Assembly: GCA_018818235.1 (NCBI GenBank)
Contig: JAHISE010000031.1
Coordinates: 1 to 13,473 of the forward strand
Origin: Patescibacteria group bacterium
Lineage (GTDB): Bacteria > Patescibacteriota > Gracilibacteria > Peribacterales > Peribacteraceae
Direction: 5' to 3'
DNA: 13,473 bases
Shown piece by piece: positions 1-9,000 of this stretch (its first letter is position 1; the number at the start of each line of letters is the position of its first letter). The translations under genes and the position numbers were made by a program. The notes under the pieces are model-generated. The model was not told where the DNA came from and did not search any database. It saw only the letters and a program-made list of their open reading frames with translations.

Positions 1-3000
1 AAATGTGAGGGTATCAGCAGTTGAGCCTGTAGATTGTAATTTCCAGAATACTGTTGATCCGCTAATAGTTTGATTAACACCATCAAACAGAACTGTTCCA
101 GATCCGTCGTGAGTAAAGTCTCCAACATTCAACCAGTTTCCACTCATTGTTATGGATCCTGAGGAAACTAGATTGGCAGTATAGTTCTTAAAGTCTCCTG
201 AGATGTCGAGGGAGGCTCCGAGTGTGTAATAGCCGGAACCTGTTGATGGGTTACCGGAGTTGAGATTGGCGATTTCAGAAGAACTAAGGGCTCTGTTGTA
301 AATTCTTACGTCGTCGATGAGGCCGGAGAATTGTTGAGCCTGAACGCCCTGATTATATCGACCAAAGATAAGTTTTTGTGTGACTGTTTGCTCAATACTA
401 GGTGCAGAATATGCTTGGCTTGCAATATTTGTTCCATTCATATAAATAATCATTGTTGATCCATTCCATGTTACAGACACATGATTCCATGTGTCTCCAG
501 TATATACACTTGTCGCAGTGTCTAAATTTGATCTTGCCCTACCTTCTCCTAAAATATTAAATTGAACCTGACGAAGATTGGCCACAAGATCTATGTCAAA
601 CGCCATATCAGTATTACCCGTGAATGTTCCTAGAGCAGTTTCACGCGCTGCACTACTACTACTAGTTTGATTAAACCAAGCAGCAGCAGTAAGCCCTGTT
701 TGACCGGCAACATTCAAAGTAGTTAAAACATAATCATTACTCCCATCAAAGTCCAAAGCATAAGGATTGTAGAAGTTTGTCGTACCTGTCCCAGCACTTA
801 TATCAACCCAATCTTCTGCGTCCATATTCGTAAGCGTTCCATCATTCCCATTAGCAGAACTATCACGGGCGACTGTTCCTGCGCCCTCATCAAACTTCCA
901 ATACCCCACCAACCCATTATCCAAAGTAACATTATTAAATCCTGTATCCTCATAAATCTGTTTTTGATCTGCACTATCCGCAACTCCATCAAATGTAATA
1001 GTCTCGGTTCCTCTTATGTATTGTCCACCATAGTTTAGCCAAGAGCCTGAGAGATTGATATTATGATTACCGGAGTTATCTATTCCTCCTGTGTACATGC
1101 TTAGGTCTCCATTAATATCAAGTGAGGAGCCGAGGGTTAATACACCGCTTCCTGTGTAAGCATTTCCCGCAGCCAATGAAGCAACTTCCGAGGATGAGAG
1201 AGCACGGGAGTAGATGCGGACGTCGTCGATGAGGCCAGTATGCATATATAGCAAACTTTCTGCCCACGTTGCTATTCTCACTGGAGCAGTATTGTTTTCC
1301 ATAGCCGTGTAAGAACCATCACTGCCAGTCGTATCGTCTGTTCTAACCCCATCGATATAGAGCTTGATGCCCCCCTCGGTAGATGAACCATCGTAGATGC
1401 TAATGTAGTGATACCATGTATTTGTACTTAGAGCAGTATTATATTTTCTGCCAATGTACCCTCCTGTTGATTCATCAAACATAGATATAGCTGGTTTCCC
1501 AGAGGCAACTGAGGTACTCCATTCTCTTCGATTGCCAGCATTATCATCTTTCACAATTAGCCAGTTTGCAGTAGTATCATAGCTACTGGATTTGAACCAT
1601 ATAGAAATTGAAAACGGTGAATCGCTGGAACCACTGCCAAAACTGAATATGTCGTTATCAACCACCTCTACATAATCATCCCCCCCATCAAACTCCAGCG
1701 CATAAGGATTATAGAAACTCGTCGGAGCACTCGTAGTAACCCAATCATCATTTGTCATATTAGTTAATGTTCCATTATTACCAAACCTAGAACTATCTTT
1801 AGCAAGAGTTCCAACTCCCTCATCAAACTTCCAATATCCAACCAACCCATCATCAATAGTAACATTATTAAAGGAAGAAGAGCCTGAAAGTGTAAGAGTA
1901 TCTCCGGTAGAAGTTAAGTACACAGTTCCAGCTCTTGCAGCGAATTCTCCTGAACTATACTGCTTCCAGTCTCCATCTACAGTTACGTCGTAATTAGAAG
2001 AGGAGACATCCAGTATTCCTCCGGAGATTATTACGGAACCGGAGACTCCAAGAGGGGTTGCCAGTGTAATGGTTCCATCATAATCATTGCCAATCTTTAA
2101 TCCGCCGATGTTGGAAGTAAATCCGGAATCAAGTGTGGAGTTGTTATCGCTTGTACCGTCAAAGTAAACTATGGAGCCTGCATCCGGAATTGTGTCACCG
2201 TTCCAGTTTGCTCCGGTCGACCAGTTAGTATCACCGGCGCCTTCGCCATCCCAGATTTTTATTGCGGAGCCGGCATCATTAGCAATCTGCCAAGATCGCT
2301 GCTCGTAGTAGATAGTGGTTGAGGGGGACAGGGGTTTAGTTGCTAGTTTACCTGTGGTGAGTTGGGTCGAACCACTGGTTTCTGGTTTCTGGTTCCTCGA
2401 TATTGGAGAGGTTGAGTTGTTGATTGCCTGCCAACCGTAGTCTCGCCGCAGCGAGCGAAGGTTGGTTGATTGTTGCATCGACCGTTTAGATGGCCTTTCC
2501 CGTGAAATATTTGGAGCCTGCCCAGCACCGAACACTTCAGTACTATCATTATTTGACAAGTTCTGGTGCGGGGCCTGCCCAGCACCAGGCACCACAGGAC
2601 TATCTATTGTTGACAAGCCTTGGTGCTGGGTGTACGATTGTTCTCCTATGAGATTATCATTTCCTAATTTATCATCTTGGATCAAGTCATCGGCTGACTT
2701 GTGCCTTGAGCTATCTGCTGCATTATTTTTATCGGTATTTGCATCTAAAGGATCTTTATTGATATCATTATCAAGTATTATCTTAGGATTTGTATTGTTT
2801 TCATTGTCAGCGAAATTAACTTCTTTACTTGAATAACCAGTAGAGTCATGGACATTAACAGCTTCATCACCAGTATCAACATTGCCGCTGCCTTGGTTGG
2901 TATTCTCGTTTGTTTGTTCCTCATTGTCCTTTACCTCTACGGGAAGGACGGGAATAGTCAGCGTTGATTCTTGTTCTTCAATAACTTCAGTTTCCTCCTC

Positions 3001-6000
3001 AGTTTCCGCACTCTCTTCAGCTTCTATCTCATCTTCTGTTTCAATCTCTACCAACGAAGCAGGAAGGAATAATTTTGAGGAATTCTTGAGTTTGGATTTG
3101 TTGTTTTCTTTTCTTAGTGTGAATGCGAGTTCTTCGTAAGGATTTAAAAGAGATGCAACCTGTATTATGGAAATGACCGGAGAATTTGATACTCGCCCGG
3201 CATCAGGCACCACAGGACTACTCTCTTTTGACAAGCCTTGGTTTTGGGCCTGCCCAGCACCGAACATTTCAGGACTATCATTATTTGACGAGTTCTGGTG
3301 CTGGGTGTAAGGTTGTTCACCTATGTCCTTAATAGTATTTCGCTGGCCTTCATCTGATATTCGTGATTCTCGATCGAATCGGATATCAGCAATACTTTCA
3401 GATATAGGCCAAGTTTCATTAGCTGGAGTGGTAATACCATTTGCCGTTAATGAATTTAATTTGCTATTGATAACCTGCGGATTATTGGTATCCTCAATTT
3501 GCTGGACAATTAGTATATTGTTTTCCCGATGATCATCATGAATTTCGAGACTGCCTATCTTCTCTTCTACCTTATACTCGCGGTAGTCGCCTTGGGATTT
3601 GCCATTCTCTATGCTGCTACCAGGCGCAACGGAAGACATGACCATTAATGAAGAAGCAGTTGTATCGGAAGCATCTGATCTTAGATCATTTGAGCGTTTG
3701 ATTTGTTTTGCTTTTGTTTCTTCCAGTAGTTGTCTTTTGCTTGGACTATTACCATCGACCTTTCTTGGAGCAACTATAAAACCGGAGGCGGTCGGGGATT
3801 CGTTTATTCGTTTATTCGTTGTTCGTTGTTCGTTCCTCGCTGTTGGAGAGCTTGATTTGGTTGCTGCAGATGATCTTTCTCCAACTCTGTTGATGTTATC
3901 TGCGCCATCCGCGCCATCTGTTGATTGCTTGCCGGTCGTAGCCTTGCCTGTCGACCGTAGCCGATGCGGAGGTTGGGCGGAGGCTGGTCGAGAGCGGAGC
4001 GTGTCGATTGTTGAAAGCGAAGCGTGTTGATTGCTAAACCTCAATTCCAACGGCCCCAACAGATAAAATTCCGGACTGATATCCGGTGCATCATAAACGT
4101 AAGAAATCACAGTCTTTTGACCGGCCTTGAACGATGCAGGCCACGCAATCAGTATTTCACCTTCTTTGTTTTGCCATTCTTCTTTTATAAACGAAGCATC
4201 TGCAACACCACCCACAGATACACTTACAACCTCAAAACTATCAGGTACTACTTCCGTTAAGTAGCCACGGAAGTCTGATTGGAATTCAACTTCAATTTGC
4301 ATTTCAGAAGGTCCAAACGGCCAGAGACGTGTTGCACCTTTCCTCCTTATTATGAATGGGGGAGCGGGGTCTACTTTGATTTCTGATTTCATTGTTCGCA
4401 GTCCCGCCGGTGTAATGGCACTTAATGTAAGATCATATATTCCTTCTTCCGATAGATTAAGTAACGCTTTAAAGTCCGGCTCTATAAATCCTGCTTGTTT
4501 AACACCGCATGTGCCTGATGTAATTATTGAATTGTCTACGGTTGATAGGTCAATGCTCAGCCCCGAAGGAGTTACTACTCTCAATCTTAAGTCGGCGCTA
4601 CAAACAATTTCACCTTCATCGTCCAATACACCGAATTCCAAATTCGCGATTTCTCCGGCTCTGTAAACATCTGCATTGGGATTGATTGCAAGCACGCCCC
4701 AAAGGAAGTTCTGTTCAAAAGTTACAATTTCTCCGGTGACCGGGTGCGTCACGGTCATCTCTACTGTGTACTTGCCGGGAGCAAATTTGCGCTTTGGTTC
4801 CAGCTCTATAATTACGGATCCTTCTTTAAAGTGGAAACTTGGATCCACTTCGTTTCCATCGTTATCTTTCAATTTGAATTTAATTATATTATTGCCGCTT
4901 CCCGCTTTTATTGCTTCGTCATTTGCCTGAGATATTGTTGTTGTTCCTTTTTCTTTTACTTCTTTAACTTCCTGAGCAACCTGAGTCATAACATGCTTTT
5001 CCTTAACTTTATCGGAAATTGCAGTTTGTAATGCTTTTTTTAGGTTTTTATCCGCTTTTTGTGCTGATTTATTCAAATTCCCACCGCTTCCGGTGGCCTT
5101 TGCGACAATATCTTCAAACACTGCCTGTTTTACTTCCCTACTTAAAGTTTCATGTATCAATGCTTCGAATTCGCCTGATCCATCAACCTCATCACCAACT
5201 GCCATCTGTATTTTGTCACTTTCAAATGCAACCTCCAGCATACCCTGAATAGAATCAGTACGCGTACTCCTTCTGCCTCTGTCTCCCTGCAAAGCATTCT
5301 GGATCGTACTCATGCCAACAGAATCTTTAACTATTTCCTCGGCAATTTCTTTTGAGTTTTCCTCCACAATGCTGTGTAAAAGCGCATTCTTTAAATCTTT
5401 TTCCGAGATAATCGCCGCTACCACTTCGCGCAATGCTATTTCTTCTTTCAGGTTGCCGGTTTCATCAAGTATTGATCCGGTCTCGGTTTCGAATATGTCA
5501 GTTTCCAGTATCTTGAATTTAGGAGAAGTGTTTGCATCGAACGTGTTACCACCTTCCAGCGTAAACATCAGTTCTCCCTGCTCAAAGATTTCCGTTTGAT
5601 TTTTGATAGCCTCCACAATCATTGACAGCAATTGCCATTGCCGCGGCTCGGTGTATCTGAAAATCTTGGATTCATCAACTTCTTTATTCCCGGTATCCTT
5701 GACCAACTGGACGTTTACGTAATTTACGGTATGTGTAATTCTTTTACTGACTCGTTCTTTGATTCTGTTTAAAACAGAATCATCCTGTACATTTATTATG
5801 CTTTCCTTTGAAATTATCGGACTGATTGATCCTGTTTGGGCTGAGTCTTTACTTGCAGATTCAGTAATTGTTGATCCCGATTGAATTGTATTTGTTACCA
5901 ATCGATTAAGTTTGGACAAAACTCTACGTGGAAGTTCTTTTTGAATTCTTATTCTTTCTACAGTTGTACCCGTACTAATCGCTTCGGGTTCTGCTTCTAC

Positions 6001-9000
6001 CTGAACTTCTTCAACCTGAATTACTGTTGAAGCACTTTCTGTTACCTGAACTGAGATATCATCCACTGCATCTCCTGAATCTGATTCTTCTTCGACCGAA
6101 TGTTCCGAGCCGGAACCGGCCGAAGGTACCGAGTCAGAGCCGGCCAAAGGTTCTGAGCCAGAGCCAGTCATAACAATCATCGGAGGCAATGATTCAATCA
6201 AAGAAGCTGCTAAAAGCTCTGAATCCCTTTGTGTGCGAACCATTGTTGATAATGCCCATGCAACTTCAAGTGAGCGGAAGGCGGAGGTTCTGTGGGGTAA
6301 TTCGTAGATATTGCCTTCTATCCAGTTCATAACGAACCCATAAGAAGTGCGTAGCCGGCGAAATCTAAAATTCTGGATTTCGTCGGTTACCCCGGATATG
6401 TTTGATTTATTTGAAAGCTTGGATGAAGCCAAAATAGCTGATTTAACTGATTCAGAACCTAACCATTTCATAACAATGCTCTTCGGAGGGGACAGCGATT
6501 CCTGAATCGCTGCTGCGGAGTTCAGGGCATTCTGGGTTCCTACCCATTGCATAATTGCGACGGATTCCATCTGCGATTCCTGAATCGCAGCTACGGACTC
6601 AGAATATATATCTTGAATGTCCGACAGCATCACCGAAGCCCTGATTCCGGCCGAAGGTGGATTCCGAACTCCAACCCAATCCATAACAACCGCATTCCCA
6701 ATTTCAGAATCCCCGTCTCCACCCGTAGCAATAATACTCGGCGGAAGCTCATCGACCTCTGCATGCGACATAAAGTAATCAACTTTATATTTCTTAATTT
6801 CGTTTGTTGGTTTTACATAATTTCTTGCAGCAAATAATGGAAGTCTGAATGCAGATGCCATTGATGTATATATAATGTTCGAAGGTTTTAGTTTATCTCT
6901 TTTAAGCACCAGCAAACCGGATTCCGAATTCCGGATTCCGAATTCCGCCCGTGGTGTACGCTCGTGTATTTGGTCAAATCCAAACAATCTAAATTGCGCG
7001 GAATTGTTGTTAAATATGTACTCTGTATCAGTTTTATCTACTACAGAGCTTATTACCCTTATCGGTGAAGGAGATGAACTTCGAAGTATACTTGTAACTT
7101 CAGAATTGATTATTTCGTAGAGCATTGCTCCAAGCTTGCTTGGTTTATTTATGTTCTTAAGCTTTTCATTTCTAATATTTGTTCTAATTTTATTGTTTTG
7201 TTGCTCCTCCTCGATTGCTCTTCTTATACTTCGAGGAGAAAATAGTGATGCCCCAAATGCAGTATCTGCCTCTTCGATATCTGAATCTTCCGAACTTGTG
7301 TCTTCTTCTACTTCTACCACCGGTTCTGCGATTGAGGTTGATCCTGTGGCAATCGGTAAATCAGATTGTGTGGACTGGGTATCCAATGCAGCATCAATCT
7401 GAATTGTCTCCTCATCTTCCTGAACATCACCAGTATCTGTTTCCTGCTCAGATTCAGTACTGGAGCCGGTACTTGTTAATACATCGGATCCACTCGCACT
7501 TAATGCCGCATCCAGCTGAATAGTTGAACCGGTAGAAACATCTGCATCCTCTTCTTCTGGAACGGTTGCACCTGTGGATGAATTCAATGACGTTCCTGTC
7601 GAAGGTATGGTATCACTACCGGAGCTTTCTGCCGTTGTTTCCACAACTGCTCCCGAGTCTGTAAATCCCGGATCAATATCTTCGATAGTGGTTTCCGTAC
7701 CAATCGATGCCCCCGAATCACTTGCAGGTTGGAACAGCGGCAAATCAATCTCCTCAGGTTCAATGTCTTCCGAGTAACCGGTAGCTTCCAGAGGACCGAA
7801 GAAAGAGAAGATTGTATTTTCAGTACTTGGGACCTTTACGGTATAAGTCAATTTGAGCGGTTTATTTGCTTCAAACCTGCGGTCCCATGTGATCTTGCTT
7901 GCTCCTGTTGTTTTTAATTCACTCACAATACCGGGGGGATCTGTGAGTTTAACTTCATATCCGGGAGGTACGCGTTCAATTACTTTTCCAACAAAAGTGT
8001 ATGTTGGGATTATTGTTATTTCCATTTTTTCCGTCGCACCCGGATACGTTCTTGTTACAAACGACCGCTTAACATCCATAAGCTCAGGATCTTCCGCAAC
8101 ATTAATCTTGTATCCGAAGGCATTCCTGTTTTGCGCGCTTATGCTTACGGAGTACTCACCCCGAGAAGTAAGCCCCGATGTGAATCTGTAATCAGGTAAG
8201 CTGGTTACATGCCTTAGCTCACATCTGTTAAGTGACTCAATGGATTCACTGTCAGTGGAATAGTGTTTTCTGGACTTATCAGGAGTATCCACAATAGCGT
8301 GCATTTTACCGTCGCATATCAACCTTCCTTCATTGTCCATATAGGAAATATCCACATTCATTCCCTGCCACTGCAGATACTCGGATCTGTCCGTGTTAAA
8401 AGCAACGGTTCCCCAATCAATATCACCTTCATAAAGCAATATATCCGATTGATCACCCTGTGTTTTTCTCAAAAAGCTTTGAACTTTTCTATTTTCACCT
8501 CTATCTGAAATCAAAACGACCCTGACCGAATACTTTCCGGGAATAAAGTTATCACCGGGGGAAAGAGTAATCAAAAACCTTTCATCTTCTTCGGTGATAG
8601 TACCCTGTGCCTCAAAGTTTTCTCCATCGGGATCTTTTACTTCTATGCTTACGCGTTCCATGAATTCTTTCGCACTGGATATCTCTTTGTGTTTTGGGAC
8701 ACTAAATGTCGGATGAGTATTCATCGGATACCTAAGATTACTATTTATCAGAAGTGATCCGGAAAGATCTTCTATCTTACGTAGAATTTCCTCTTCCTCA
8801 ATTTCTTCTTGTAGCTCTCCACTGCCGGTCAACACTGAACCGGTTTCCGAAGTAGTAGATCCGGATCCACTATCAGAAATTACAGACCCACTTGAGGTAT
8901 CCACAGTTACTCCACTACCGGTAATAGATCCTGTTTCAGTTAATGCATCCATTACAAGTGATCCTGTTCCATCTTCCAATGTGCCGCTTCCACTTAGTGC

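Larger units (their letters stand above)
2316..4040 (-). other. ~575-residue low-complexity insertion between GPLE and the WQIAND linker
   Basis: From residue ~1959 to ~2533 the protein loses regular beta pattern and becomes Ser/Asn/Asp/Glu/Gln/Arg-rich. Codon choice and base composition are uneven: a GC-rich stretch at 3895-4025 coding for Arg/Ser/Ala runs, and AT-rich Asn/Asp runs near 2650-2880. It carries duplicated DNA blocks listed separately. In CPR proteins of this kind a GPL(E/T) strand is usually followed closely by an E-x-R-x-W-Q-I-A strand (from memory), so this block looks inserted between the two. Confidence 0.6.

Noticed and set aside
2516..3325. CRISPR-like array
   Set aside because: The 57-bp units are contiguous with no unique spacers, occur only twice per site and keep the protein frame.
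2462..4030. Plus-strand open frames such as 2462-2836, 2882-3139 and 3599-4030
   Set aside because: They lie antisense to the continuous giant minus-strand frame and their Ser/Val/Leu-rich products are the mirror of its low-complexity codons.
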